Positions 1 through 9,291 are shown, counted from the first letter of the stretch. The stretch: 64,000 nucleotides of DNA from Streptomyces sp. LUP30 (GCF_001746365.1 NZ_MJAJ01000017.1:62001-126000), one strand, 5' to 3'. Translations and numbers: made by a program. The notes: a model not told the origin generated them from the letters alone.

Positions 1-1
1 C

Positions 2-241
2 GGGCTGGAGTCGCGGTTGGATGCCACGCAAATCCAGCAGGATCAGGTCTCCTCCACCCTGACGGGCGACGGCCTGGTCCTCGCACCCATGGCCGCCCGC
101 GCCTTGCGCAAGGTGTCGTGGATGCGATCCCGGACCGTGCACGTCCGCTCCGCAATCGAAGGCGCGGGCCCAGTGGGGACCGTCCTGTCGGACGCTGCGG
201 ACGACTCGCTGGTCTGGGCCCCCTACCACGGGGGTGCGTGA
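2..241 (+). CDS. C-terminal part of a phage protein cut by the left edge
   Basis: The frame is open from the first bases and closes at a TGA that overlaps the ATG of the next gene, so this is the tail end of a gene that begins outside the window. The visible 79 or so residues match no family I know. Its place directly before a head-tail joining gene and a gp10-like gene suggests a head or connector protein. A TTG at 17 could serve as a start, but it has no clear ribosome binding site, and the open frame upstream argues for truncation. Confidence 0.5.
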   Translation, partial: GLESRLDATQIQQDQVSSTLTGDGLVLAPMAARALRKVSWMRSRTVHVRSAIEGAGPVGTVLSDAADDSLVWAPYHGGA

Positions 242-570
242 TGCAGGCCATCGCCACCACCCGCGTCAGCATCATCCGCGGCACCACCACCGACGCCTAC
301 GGCGACGAGCAAGACACCGACACCCCCGTCTGCACCGGGGTCCCGGCCAGCCTGACCGAGCAGTCCCGCCGCGTCACCAGCCGCGACGACCCCACCCCCC
401 GCATCGTCCGCTACGCCGTGGCCCGCGTCCCGGCAGGCACCGACGTCACCGACCAGGACCGGCTCCTCGACGAGCGGACCGGCGCCACCTACATCGTCGA
501 CGCGACCTCGTCGATGGCGAACCCCGCATCGGTGCCGGACATCCGGCTCGACCTGCGGCGCACCACCTAA
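241..570 (+). CDS. putative phage head-tail joining protein
   Basis: The protein has 109 residues. The ATG overlaps the stop of the preceding gene (GTGATG), which fixes this start over one further upstream in the same frame. It is rich in beta-prone residues and has no membrane segment. Size and position, two genes before the tail terminator and one before a gp10-like protein, fit a head closure or head-tail stopper protein of a siphovirus. The assignment rests on gene order in related phages and not on a motif I can point to. Confidence 0.55.
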   Translation: MQAIATTRVSIIRGTTTDAYGDEQDTDTPVCTGVPASLTEQSRRVTSRDDPTPRIVRYAVARVPAGTDVTDQDRLLDERTGATYIVDATSSMANPASVPDIRLDLRRTT

Positions 571-643
571 CAGCACACGGGGCCACATGCCTGGGGAGAC
601 CAGGCGGCCCGCACGAGACCACTCTCTGGAGAGGAGGGCGGCC

Positions 644-1015
644 ATGGCACGATCCGGGATTCGGATCGATCCTTCCGCGCGAGCGCATGTCGACGCGGCG
701 ACCAACGAGTGGATGCAGGACGTCATCGGCGACGCCATCCTCGGAGATGCCCGCGACTACGTACACAAGCGCAGTGGCCGCCTGCATGACTCGTTGCGTG
801 CCGAGTGCCACGACAAGGTGTTGCGCGTCGGCTCGCTGGACTGCAACTACGCCACCGACGTCGAGATGGGCACGGCCCCGCACGTCATCCTCCCGCGGAA
901 CAAAAAGGCCTTGTACTGGCCGGGGGCCGCGCATCCGGTGGCGCGCGTCAATCACCCCGGCACCGCGCCCATGCCCTACCTCCGGCCGGCTCTGTTCCAG
1001 CGGAGGACGGCATGA
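644..1015 (+). CDS. HK97 gp10-like phage protein
   Basis: The protein has 123 residues. The ATG at 644 follows a purine-rich GAGAGGAGG site and is preferred to an in-frame ATG at 587. The C-terminal half has the gp10-family pattern of a charged start, a conserved YVHKRSGRLHDSL segment and an ending of the type HPGTAPMPYLRPAL. Members lie between connector and tail terminator genes and are thought to help complete the head-tail joint. The next gene overlaps its last codon. Confidence 0.7.
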   Translation: MARSGIRIDPSARAHVDAATNEWMQDVIGDAILGDARDYVHKRSGRLHDSLRAECHDKVLRVGSLDCNYATDVEMGTAPHVILPRNKKALYWPGAAHPVARVNHPGTAPMPYLRPALFQRRTA

Positions 1016-1476
1016 CGACGCCTGTGCTGCGCGCGACGCCCGAGCTGGTGGCAACGGCCTGGCTGTCCACGGTCGTCGGTGACCGCGTCGCCACCACCCT
1101 CCCCAAGCCGGGCGTGGACGGAACCCTGTCGTGGGCTGACGGCGGGTTCGTCACTCTCGTCGTCGCAGGCGGGTCGTCGAACATCTACGTGCCGTTGCGT
1201 ACCCCGGTGATGGGCGTGTCCTGCTGGGCCGCCAACCCGACCTCGCAGAAGCCGCCGTGGAACCAGGCCGCCACTCTGGCTGAGGCGATCGTCGCAGCCT
1301 GCCTCGACCACCCGAGCATCCCGCAGACGCTCACCCTGCCCGGCAGCTACCCCAGCGTGCAGGTCAAGTCGGCCTACGTGGTGGGTGACCCGCGCAGGAT
1401 CACAGACGACGCCTCCTCCTACGCCCGCTACGACATCCCCGGCCTCGTCATCGCCTGGACGGAGGTCCCGTCATGA
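1012..1476 (+). CDS. putative tail terminator protein
   Basis: The protein has 154 residues. The start ATGA overlaps the stop of the gp10-like gene, which implies translational coupling. The length, mixed alpha/beta composition and position (after gp10, two small genes before the major tail protein) fit the tail terminator or tail completion proteins that cap the tail tube and bind the head. No catalytic motif is expected or seen. Function is inferred from synteny. Confidence 0.55.
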   Translation: MTTPVLRATPELVATAWLSTVVGDRVATTLPKPGVDGTLSWADGGFVTLVVAGGSSNIYVPLRTPVMGVSCWAANPTSQKPPWNQAATLAEAIVAACLDHPSIPQTLTLPGSYPSVQVKSAYVVGDPRRITDDASSYARYDIPGLVIAWTEVPS

Positions 1477-1703
1477 GCCGTCGGTACGCGATCCAAGCCA
1501 CCGCACTCGGCGGCGACCTCCTCACCTGGAACGGGCGCGTCATCGTCCACAACAGCCGGGGCGAGCTGGAGTTCCTGATCACCGGGCCCGTCCGCATCGT
1601 CGACTGCCCGCGGAGCATCCCGCCCGAGCAGACCATCGAGCTGCGCTTCCACCCGCAGTTCTCCCACCACCAGTTCCCCCTCGTGAGGAGTGCCTACCGA
1701 TGA
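1473..1703 (+). CDS. hypothetical phage protein
   Basis: The protein has 76 residues. Its ATG overlaps the stop of the preceding gene, and its own stop overlaps the next ATG, so it is embedded in a coupled run of structural genes. It has a beta-rich composition with no membrane segment or recognisable motif. It lies inside the head-tail joining block and may be a small structural or assembly protein. Confidence 0.6.
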   Translation: MSRRYAIQATALGGDLLTWNGRVIVHNSRGELEFLITGPVRIVDCPRSIPPEQTIELRFHPQFSHHQFPLVRSAYR

Positions 1704-1903
1704 GTCGCACTGTCCGGACCACCATGCAGCCCGACCGGGACATCGAGGTCGACGACGCCGAGTACCTCGACCTGCAGCGGATGGGGCTCCTCGTCGACGA
1801 CGACGGCACCGAGCCCGAACCCCCGGCCACGGCAGCGCCCCCGCTGCCGGTCAACCCCGCGAAGAAGCCCACCGCCGGCCCGGCCGGAAGCAAGGAGAAC
1901 TGA
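1700..1903 (+). CDS. hypothetical acidic, proline-rich phage protein
   Basis: The protein has 67 residues. The ATG at 1700 overlaps the TGA of the gene before it. The N-terminal half is acidic (a DDAEYLDLQRMG segment) and the C-terminal half is rich in Pro, Ala and Lys, so it is probably disordered. Small proteins of this kind often sit just before the major tail tube gene in actinophages. The function is unknown. Confidence 0.55.
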   Translation: MSRTVRTTMQPDRDIEVDDAEYLDLQRMGLLVDDDGTEPEPPATAAPPLPVNPAKKPTAGPAGSKEN

Positions 1904-1906
1904 CCA

Positions 1907-2461
1907 GTGAGCGTGATCACGACGAACTTGATCCAGGGCCCGGCGACCCTCTACAAGGGCAACTTCGGTGCCGTCGAGCCCGCCGACACGGCGGTGAACG
2001 CGGTCCCGCCCGCGAGCAGCTGGACCGACCTGGGCGGCACGCAGGACGGCGTCAAGCTGTCCGTCGACCAGACCTACTCGGAGCTGGAGGTCGACCAGAT
2101 CACCCTCCGCGTCGGCAGCCGGCTGACCAAGCAGGACTTCACCATCGAGACCTCCCTCGCCGAGGCCACGCTGGAGAACCTGTCGATCTCCCTGAACGGT
2201 GGCACCGCCGCCAGCGGTGCGGGCTTCAAGTCGTTCGACCCCAACGTGACCAGCTCGGCGACACAGCCGAACTACTTCGCCGTGATCATGGACGGTCTCG
2301 GCCCCGGCGGCACCCGCCGCGTCATCGGCCGCCGCATGCTCAACACCGACTCCACGGAACTCGCCTACACCAAGGACAAGCAGACGTTGCTGCCGGTGAA
2401 GTTCGCAGGCCACTACGTGTCGAGCGTGATCACCCCCTTCCACATCGTCGACCAGGTCTAA
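1907..2461 (+). CDS. major tail tube protein
   Basis: The protein has 184 residues with a GTG start three bases after the previous stop and GGAG in the preceding codons. It contains the Gly/Thr-rich beta-sandwich pattern usual for siphovirus tail tube subunits (DLGGTQDGVKLSVDQTYSE, then EVDQITLRVGSRL). It lies immediately before the tail assembly chaperone pair and tape measure gene, the standard place for the tube protein. Many copies would stack as rings around the tape measure. Confidence 0.8.
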   Translation: MSVITTNLIQGPATLYKGNFGAVEPADTAVNAVPPASSWTDLGGTQDGVKLSVDQTYSELEVDQITLRVGSRLTKQDFTIETSLAEATLENLSISLNGGTAASGAGFKSFDPNVTSSATQPNYFAVIMDGLGPGGTRRVIGRRMLNTDSTELAYTKDKQTLLPVKFAGHYVSSVITPFHIVDQV

Positions 2462-2498
2462 CCGGCCTTCACCTCTGTCCGATCGAGGAGCATCACCC

Positions 2499-2900
2499 AT
2501 GGCATCCACCACTCGTCAGACCACCGCAGCCCGCAAGCGGGCCGCCGCGAAGCCCGTGGCAGGCAGCGACCCGCTGGCGGACTTTGAGCCCATCCGGATC
2601 GCAGCCGACGCTGACGTGGAAGAGGAGCGCGTGCCCCTCTTCTACATCGGTGACGACGCGTACACGATCCCGAAGAAGATCGCCCCGGGAGTCGCGCTGC
2701 AGTACCTGCGGCAGGCCCGGGAGTCCGGGCATGAGTTGGCGACGCCGCCGCTCCTGATCCGTGTCCTGGGCGAGGACGCCTACATGGCGCTGGAGCAGTC
2801 CAAGGCCGTGGAGGAGGACCAGCTGGAGCGCATCGTCAAGCTCATCGTCGACCTCGCGCTCGGGCAGGCGGAGAAGAAGGAGGGAAAAGCGCGTGGCTGA
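2499..2900 (+). CDS. tail assembly chaperone, short form (gpG-like)
   Basis: The protein has 133 residues. The ATG follows a GAGGAG site. The N-terminus is Lys/Ala-rich, and the central part (YIGDDAYTIPKKIAPGVALQ) is typical of actinophage tail assembly chaperones. The C-terminus is Lys-rich and ends just after a slippery heptamer. Like lambda gpG, it would coat the tape measure protein during tail assembly and be absent from the virion. Position between tube and tape measure genes supports this strongly. Confidence 0.85.
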   Translation: MASTTRQTTAARKRAAAKPVAGSDPLADFEPIRIAADADVEEERVPLFYIGDDAYTIPKKIAPGVALQYLRQARESGHELATPPLLIRVLGEDAYMALEQSKAVEEDQLERIVKLIVDLALGQAEKKEGKARG

Positions 2901-3271
2901 CCAGCCTGCATGACTGGCTGCTCACCCCGCCATGGCTGGACCCAGCCGCAGACCGGCTGCAAGAGGTCTCCTGGGTCCTGGACCACCTCGATGACCTCGA
3001 TGCCGACTTCCTCGCGATCTACGGCATCGACCTCGAACAGCAGCCGATATCGGCCCGCCGCTACTTCGCTCTCGCCTACCGCCTGACCGCCTACCAGGGC
3101 GTGATGGCGGCCCGCGCGGAAGCCGAACGCGACGACCAGTCGGCCAGCACGACCCCAACCCGCACCAGCAGTACCCCCGCGCCCACAAGCGCGGACGGCG
3201 AGAACCGCGAGGTGTCGCTAACGGCGTTCCGGATGCAGTTCCCCGGACTGGTGAGCATGGGAGGCGGATGA
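2499..3271 (+). CDS. tail assembly chaperone, frameshifted long form (gpGT-like)
   Basis: The -1 frame that overlaps the end of the short chaperone stays open to a TGA at 3269-3271. It has no start codon of its own with a ribosome site and shows coding third-position bias. A -1 slip at 2882-2888 would join 130 residues of the short form to 127 new residues (beginning S-A-W-L-T-S-L-H-D-W) for a 257-residue product. The extension is rich in Trp, Asp and Leu at first and Ser/Thr/Pro later, like lambda gpT. It ends one base before the GTG of the tape measure gene, as in many siphoviruses. Confidence 0.8.
2882..2888 (+). promoter_or_regulatory. -1 programmed ribosomal frameshift site GGGAAAA
   Basis: In the zero frame the heptamer reads G GGA AAA, a classical X-XXY-YYZ slippery sequence that is almost the same as the lambda G-T site (GGGAAAG). 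After a one-base backward slip both tRNAs can re-pair (GGG and AAA). It lies 10 bases before the zero-frame stop at 2898-2900. The -1 frame is open for 127 codons beyond it. Confidence 0.85.
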
Positions 3272-3272
3272 C

Positions 3273-6200
3273 GTGGCCGGGGCTTTTAGGATCGCCGAGG
3301 GATACGTCGAGGTCACGGCCGACGAGTCCGGCTACGACGCCGCCATGACCCGCCTCAAGGGCGCGAAACACAGCGTCTCTGTGGGGGTCGACCTCGATGA
3401 CAAAGACGCCATCGCGAAACTCGACAGGCTCGTCAAGGACCGGGTCACTAAGATCACGGCCTCCGCTGAAACCCGCGTGGCTGCCGACGAGCTGAAGAAC
3501 CTCGTCCAGCGGCGCAACATCCGGATCGCGACGGCCGCCGATACGGAGACGACGGCTGAAGCTCTGGCGCACCTCACCCGGGACCGCACTGTCCGGGTCG
3601 ACGTGGACTTCGACGGCACCGCCCTTGCGGACCTTTCAGCTCTCCCGCGAACTGTCGACATCTTGGCGGAGGTGAATCAGGCCGCCTACGACCGCGCTAT
3701 TGCGAAGCTCGACAAACTGACGGCCGACCGCACCGTCAAGATCCGGGCGTCCGTCGACACCCGCGTCGCCGCCGACGAAATCCGCAACCTCACGGCTCGC
3801 CGCCAGGTACGCATCGGCATCGACGTCGACACGAGGGTCGCGGCCGACAGCATCGCCAACCTCACGCGGCGCCGCACCATGACCGTGCAGGCGCGCGCCG
3901 ACACCACCGACGCCGCCAACAGCCTGCGCTTCCTCACCCGCGACCGCACCGTCAACGTCCGCACGCGCATGCTCGGCAGCCTCGCCGGACTCGCAGGGCT
4001 GGGCGGCAACGCGAGTGGCGGGGCCGGTGGGGTCGGCATGCTGTCGTCCCGTCTGGTCATGCTGGCCGCGGCCGCCATCGGGGCGCTGCCCACGATCGCG
4101 TCCCTCGGTCAGTCGCTGGTCGCGATGGGCCCGGCCGCCGCCCTTGCGGCGCCCGCGGTCCTCTCACTCGCTTTGGCGTTCGCTGCGGTCAAGGTCGGCA
4201 CCAGCGGGATCGGGGACGCGTTCAAAGCAGCGTTTGCGCCGGCCGAGAAGTCGGCCTCCGCCGCGGCGAAGTCGACGCACTCGCTGGAGAACGCTCAGCG
4301 GTCGCTGGCGAAGGCGCAGCAGGGTGTGCAGGACGCCGAGCAGCGTGCCGCGGAGGCGCGTGTCGCGGCGGCCCGGCAGATCGAGGACGCCCAACGCTCC
4401 CTCAAAGGCACGGTGCAGGACGTCGCGGATGCCAACCGCAGGGCTGCCCAGCAGGTTGCCTCCGCTGAACGCGATCTCGCCGACGCGCAGCGCGCGGCCC
4501 GGCAGGCGCAACTCGACCTGACCGGGGCCCGCAAGGAAGCCGCGCAGGAGCTGGAAGACCTCAACAACCGGCTCGAAGACGCCCAGCTCGACCAACGCCA
4601 GAAGGTGTTGGACCTTCAGGACGCCGAGCAGGAGCTGACCGCGGTCAAGGCCAAAGGCGGCAAGGCGACGAAGGAGGAGCTGGACAAGGCGCAGCTCGCC
4701 TATGACAAGGCCGTCCAAGCCCTGGAGGAGCAGCAGACCGAGACGGCTCGCCTGCAGACGCAGACCGAGGAGGCTAACAAGGCGGGTGTCGAGGGCTCGA
4801 AGAAGGTCGTCGGGGCGAAGCAGACCATCACTGACGCCAGCCAGGCAGCGATCGACAAGACGCAGGCGCTGCAGGATGCGGAGCGGGACCAGGCGCAGAC
4901 GACGGCGGACGGTCTGCAAAAGGTCATGCTGGCCGAGCGGGAAGTCGCCGACGCCCGGGAAGCCGCAAGGAAAGCCGCGGTCGATGGGGCGCGGCAGATC
5001 GCCGACGCTCAAGACGCGGTAGCCGACGCCGCCCGGAACCTCGCCTACGCGCAGGAGTCCGGTGCGGCGGCCACGAACAAGCTCGGCGACGCCATGGCCA
5101 AGCTGGCGCCGAACGCCCGCGCCTTCGTGGACGCGGTCATTGCGCAGCGAGAAGCGTGGCGGGGCCTGAAACTCGACGTACAGAACCGGCTGATGGCCGG
5201 GCTCGGGCAGACGTTCACCAGCCTGTCCACCGCGGTGATTCCGCCACTGCGGGCCGGGCTCGGCGGCATGGCCGACAACCTCAACGCCATGGCGAAGGGC
5301 GCAGCGTCCGCGGTCATCGAGCTGTCGAAGACCGGCACCCTGAAGTCGATGTTCGACGGCCTGAACGCTGGCTTCGCGAACCTTAACCGGGTGCCGGGCC
5401 AGTTCCTCACCGGGCTCACGCAGATCTCCGTCGCCGCGTCTCCGGCGTTCGCCCGTCTGACTGCCGCGGCCGGCGGGGCTGCGGACCGGATCTCGCAGCG
5501 GATCGCGACGGCGTTCAAGTCGGGTGCGTTGGAGACGTCGATCAACGGTGCGATCGAGGTGGCCAAGCAGTTCGGGCACATGCTCGGCGACCTGTTCGGC
5601 GCGCTCGGCAACATCATGAAGGCTGCGGCTGCTGGCGGCGGGGATGCGCTGGGGACGCTCGGGGCGTTGTTCGCGGAGTTGCGCCGGGTTACGGCGATGC
5701 CTGAGGTACAGAAGGCCCTCGCCTCGATCTTCCAGGCGGTCAACGCGATCGCGAAGCTGTTCGCGGGGACGCTCGGCGCGGTGATTCAGGCGGTGATGCC
5801 GCTGCTGGCGGCGCTGGCCCCGGTGGTGACCGAGTTGGCGACGCGGTTCGGGCCGGTCCTCGCGCAGTTGGCGGACACGCTGGGCAAGGCCCTGGCGCCG
5901 ATCATTGACGCGCTGCTCCCGGTGATCGGTGACATCGGCGGTGTCCTGGTGGGGCTGGTGCAGGCGTTGATGCCGCTGCTGGTGCCGTTGGGCGCGGTGA
6001 TCGCGGAGATCGTGAAGGCCTTGGCGCCGGTGTTCAAGTCGATCGGTGGGGCGCTGGTGTCGTTGGTGGCGGCGCTGGCGAAGGGACTCGCGCCGGTGAT
6101 CACAGCCCTGGTTCCGGTGATCGGCATGTTCGGCCAGTTGTTCGCCGCGCTGGCTCCGATGTTCCCGCAGCTCATCGCCGCGCTGGTGCCGCTGATCCCG

Positions 6201-8078
6201 CCGCTGACTCAGCTGGCGCTGTCGCTGCTGAACCTGGCGATGCAGGTGTTGATGCCGTTGATGCCGCTGATCATCAAGCTGGCCGGGCTGCTGGCGACGG
6301 TACTGGCGGGTGCGATCGGGATCCTCGTCCCGGTGATAACCACGATCATCGGCTGGCTGACGACGTTCTCCAACAAGGTGGGCGAGGTCGTCGGCTGGAT
6401 CGTCGACAAGTTCCGTTGGCTGTACGACGTCCTCGTCGGGCACAGCATCATCCCCGACTTGGTGAAGGCGATCATTAGTTGGTTCACGCAGTTGTGGACG
6501 AAGACGAAGGAGATTTACACCGCGCTGAAGACGTGGCTGGTGAACACGTGGAACAGTATCTGGTCTGGCCTCACCTCCCGCTGGAACAGCTTTTGGTCGG
6601 GGATGCGGACGTCGCTCACCAACGCGTGGGCGTCCGTGAAGTCACAGTTCACGAGCCTGAAGACGTCGCTGTCGAACACCTGGTCGTCGATGTGGACGGG
6701 CGTCACGTCGAAGGTCACGTCGGTGATCGCCACGATCAGCGGAAAGATCGCCGCGTTCAAGTCGAACATGACCAACGCGTTCTCCCTGCTGAAGACGGGG
6801 ATGGGCACCGTCTGGGACGGCATCAAGTCGAAGATCAGCGCCCCGGTGAAGTGGGTCGTCGACCACGTCTACAACAACGGCATCCGCAAGATGTGGAACA
6901 CGATCGCCGGGAAGATCAGCAGCAAGCTGACGCTTCCCTCGATCGCGCTGGGCTTCAACAAGGGCGGCGTCGTCCCTGGCAGCGGGAATCGCGACACCGT
7001 CCCGGCGATGCTCACGCCCAAGGAGCGCGTCCTGTCGGTGCCCGAGGTCGAGCAGCTCGGCGGCCACCGGGCAATCGATGCCATGTTGCAGAAGGACCGC
7101 CCTACGAAGACGGGCGGGAACCCCAGCCCGCAGCAGGAGCGGCAGCGGTACCAGGGGCCCGCGCAGCACTTCGCGTCGGGCGGCATCGTCGGGAAGATCA
7201 CCAGCGGGATTGGTGGCGCCGTCTCCTCCGTCGCGTCGTGGGCGAAAGACCTCGTCATCGGCGGCCTCAAATCGGCGGCACAGTCGGCTATCGGCTCCCT
7301 GGTCCGCCCCCTCATCAACTCCATCCCGTCGGGCGGTGTCGGCTCCCTGATGAAGGGCCTCTCCAACAAGGCGTTGGACTCGATGCTCGGCTTCCTCGGC
7401 ACGGAGGACAAGAAGGCAGTCGGCGGGCCGGCCGTACAGAAGGCCTTGTCGTGGGTGAAGACGCAGAACGGGCTGCCCTACCAGTGGGCGGGCAACGGCA
7501 ACCCGTCCTGGGACTGTTCGGGTCTGATGTCGGCGATCGAGTCGGTGATCCGTGGGGAGCGCCCGCACCGTCGCTGGGCGACCGGCTCGTTCGTCGGGAA
7601 CTCCGGCCCGTCCGGGTGGGTTAGGAACCTGAACTCCCCCTTCATGATCGGGGTCACAAATTCCGGCGTGGGCCACACCGCGGGCACGCTCGCCGGAATG
7701 AACGTCGAGTCCTCGGGCGGGGCCGGCGTCCACATGGGCAAGGGCGCCCGCGGCTACAACGACCCCATGTTCACCAGCCGGTGGGGCTTCGCACCCGCGG
7801 CGAAGTACGACTCGGGTGGCCTGCTCCAGCCCGGCGCGACGCTCGCGATCAACAAGACGCGGAAGCCAGAAGCAGTCCTCACCGCCGAAGAGCACGAGGC
7901 GTTCCGCTCCATCGTGACCGGGCTGAGCGCGACCGACTTCGGCGGTAGCACGGTCAACGTGTCGGTCGAGGTGAAGTCGATGACTGTCCCGTCGCCTGCC
8001 GAGGTGAGGCGCTTCGCTGAGGCGATCGCCGACCCGGTGAAGGAAGCGATCCGTAAGAGCGACAGGAGCCGTGCCTGA
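3273..8078 (+). CDS. tail tape measure protein with C-terminal NlpC/P60-like domain
   Basis: The protein has 1601 residues and starts at a GTG one base after the frameshifted chaperone. Residues 1-250 carry degenerate repeats of the type TRVAADEIRNLTARRQVRI. Hydrophobic stretches follow near 250-310. Residues 320-620 are a long Ala/Gln/Glu/Lys coiled coil, and 700-1100 are hydrophobic helices. A domain around 1395-1515 has the NlpC/P60 pattern YQWAG...DCSG with Cys1415 and a GHTAG motif with His1468, so it is probably a cell-wall peptidase that helps the tail tip cross peptidoglycan. The protein sets tail length. The stop overlaps the next ATG (TGATG). Confidence 0.92.
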   Translation: MAGAFRIAEGYVEVTADESGYDAAMTRLKGAKHSVSVGVDLDDKDAIAKLDRLVKDRVTKITASAETRVAADELKNLVQRRNIRIATAADTETTAEALAHLTRDRTVRVDVDFDGTALADLSALPRTVDILAEVNQAAYDRAIAKLDKLTADRTVKIRASVDTRVAADEIRNLTARRQVRIGIDVDTRVAADSIANLTRRRTMTVQARADTTDAANSLRFLTRDRTVNVRTRMLGSLAGLAGLGGNASGGAGGVGMLSSRLVMLAAAAIGALPTIASLGQSLVAMGPAAALAAPAVLSLALAFAAVKVGTSGIGDAFKAAFAPAEKSASAAAKSTHSLENAQRSLAKAQQGVQDAEQRAAEARVAAARQIEDAQRSLKGTVQDVADANRRAAQQVASAERDLADAQRAARQAQLDLTGARKEAAQELEDLNNRLEDAQLDQRQKVLDLQDAEQELTAVKAKGGKATKEELDKAQLAYDKAVQALEEQQTETARLQTQTEEANKAGVEGSKKVVGAKQTITDASQAAIDKTQALQDAERDQAQTTADGLQKVMLAEREVADAREAARKAAVDGARQIADAQDAVADAARNLAYAQESGAAATNKLGDAMAKLAPNARAFVDAVIAQREAWRGLKLDVQNRLMAGLGQTFTSLSTAVIPPLRAGLGGMADNLNAMAKGAASAVIELSKTGTLKSMFDGLNAGFANLNRVPGQFLTGLTQISVAASPAFARLTAAAGGAADRISQRIATAFKSGALETSINGAIEVAKQFGHMLGDLFGALGNIMKAAAAGGGDALGTLGALFAELRRVTAMPEVQKALASIFQAVNAIAKLFAGTLGAVIQAVMPLLAALAPVVTELATRFGPVLAQLADTLGKALAPIIDALLPVIGDIGGVLVGLVQALMPLLVPLGAVIAEIVKALAPVFKSIGGALVSLVAALAKGLAPVITALVPVIGMFGQLFAALAPMFPQLIAALVPLIPPLTQLALSLLNLAMQVLMPLMPLIIKLAGLLATVLAGAIGILVPVITTIIGWLTTFSNKVGEVVGWIVDKFRWLYDVLVGHSIIPDLVKAIISWFTQLWTKTKEIYTALKTWLVNTWNSIWSGLTSRWNSFWSGMRTSLTNAWASVKSQFTSLKTSLSNTWSSMWTGVTSKVTSVIATISGKIAAFKSNMTNAFSLLKTGMGTVWDGIKSKISAPVKWVVDHVYNNGIRKMWNTIAGKISSKLTLPSIALGFNKGGVVPGSGNRDTVPAMLTPKERVLSVPEVEQLGGHRAIDAMLQKDRPTKTGGNPSPQQERQRYQGPAQHFASGGIVGKITSGIGGAVSSVASWAKDLVIGGLKSAAQSAIGSLVRPLINSIPSGGVGSLMKGLSNKALDSMLGFLGTEDKKAVGGPAVQKALSWVKTQNGLPYQWAGNGNPSWDCSGLMSAIESVIRGERPHRRWATGSFVGNSGPSGWVRNLNSPFMIGVTNSGVGHTAGTLAGMNVESSGGAGVHMGKGARGYNDPMFTSRWGFAPAAKYDSGGLLQPGATLAINKTRKPEAVLTAEEHEAFRSIVTGLSATDFGGSTVNVSVEVKSMTVPSPAEVRRFAEAIADPVKEAIRKSDRSRA

Positions 8079-9286
8079 TGGCCGCATACAGCTGGGGCGA
8101 TCTCACCATCGGGCGGATCCCCCTCCGTGAGACGTTCACCGCTACGGAGGGCGGTGGCGGTGACCGCACCCTCGACCTCGAAGGGCAGGAGTCGTACCCG
8201 CCGTTGACACGGGCGCAGGTCATCGCCCGCCACGACGGCATCAACGCCCTGGTCGCAGGCCAGTGCATCCCGGTGACTTTCACGGACAAGCCCGAGCGCT
8301 CCGGCTACTACACGGTCAAGAGCGCGGGGGCGACGTACACCGAGTACCTGAACGACATGGTCACCTCGACCTGGAAGGTCAGCTTGGAGCGGGTCGGCTC
8401 CGACGCCGAAACCGACCTCCAGTCCCGGCTGACCGGCGCAGTCAGACTGAACGACTTCTCCCTGACGGGTGAGCGGTGGCATGCGCCGCCGATCGGGCAC
8501 TACGGCTACTACACCGGCTCCACCAACCCGACCACCATGACCCGGACCGGGGCGGACGGGGCGATGACCGTGTACCGCGGTGTCCCCGCCAACACCTCCC
8601 CACGGTGGGGCTGTCCGCCGACCGCCTACCTGGTCGGCCGGGTGAAGGTGACGACGACCGGAGCGCAGGAGGTGTACGGCGTCGACGTCCCCCTCGCAGC
8701 GTCCGGGTGGGCGCTGTCGAACGGGTTCGTCAACGTCGCACCCTCGGCCAGCGCAACGCTGGACGTGCAGGCGTACACGGGCGGCGCCTACCACTCGAAG
8801 CTATGGAACGTCTCCGTGGCCGGCTCGGCTGCGTCGATCACCTCGTGGGACGGGGCCACGCTCCTCCGCAATGACCCCGAGATGTGCATCATGCGGCTGA
8901 CCAAGGGGCTGAACCCGGGCCGGGCGACCCTCGACCTCACGCTCCGCCGCGGCTCCCGGTTCGTCGAGGGCTACCTCCAGACCGGCACGTCGGCGACGCT
9001 CGCCGCCTACCGCAGCAGCCTGGAGACCAACACCAGCTTCGCCGCATCCGGGTACGTCACCGCCACCGCCAACGACTCCGACAGTAACCGCTTCGCCGTC
9101 GGATCCGCCCGCAGCTTCACCGCGCACACCAACGGAGGCGTCATCAAGAGCAGCGCCACGGCCATGGACTTCTGGATCGGCGTCGCGGCCGGCGGCGGGT
9201 CAGCGGTGTCGGGGGACGCGGCCACCGACCTGCGGAACCAGTACGTCTCATGCATGCCGGAAGCGATCTACGGCGTGAGGAGGTAG
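8078..9286 (+). CDS. distal tail protein
   Basis: The protein has 402 residues and its ATG overlaps the tape measure stop. The N-terminal 110 residues (SWGDLTIGRIPLRE, then GQCIPVTF and GYYTVKSAG) look like a distal-tail hub domain. The remainder contains a beta-rich carbohydrate-binding-like region with Trp and Thr-rich strands. The position directly after the tape measure gene is where siphoviruses encode the Dit protein that connects the tube to the tip. No enzymatic motif is seen. Confidence 0.75.
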   Translation: MAAYSWGDLTIGRIPLRETFTATEGGGGDRTLDLEGQESYPPLTRAQVIARHDGINALVAGQCIPVTFTDKPERSGYYTVKSAGATYTEYLNDMVTSTWKVSLERVGSDAETDLQSRLTGAVRLNDFSLTGERWHAPPIGHYGYYTGSTNPTTMTRTGADGAMTVYRGVPANTSPRWGCPPTAYLVGRVKVTTTGAQEVYGVDVPLAASGWALSNGFVNVAPSASATLDVQAYTGGAYHSKLWNVSVAGSAASITSWDGATLLRNDPEMCIMRLTKGLNPGRATLDLTLRRGSRFVEGYLQTGTSATLAAYRSSLETNTSFAASGYVTATANDSDSNRFAVGSARSFTAHTNGGVIKSSATAMDFWIGVAAGGGSAVSGDAATDLRNQYVSCMPEAIYGVRR

Positions 9287-9291
9287 CGCGG

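Noticed and set aside
234..1082. A long His/Arg-rich frame in the head-tail region
   Set aside because: It is the out-of-frame shadow of the genes at 241-570 and 644-1015, typical for GC-rich DNA, with His/Arg/Pro-rich composition.
4164..6443. A 759-codon frame opposite the tape measure gene
   Set aside because: Gln/Arg/His-rich antisense shadow of the coiled-coil region. It has no motif and no ribosome site.
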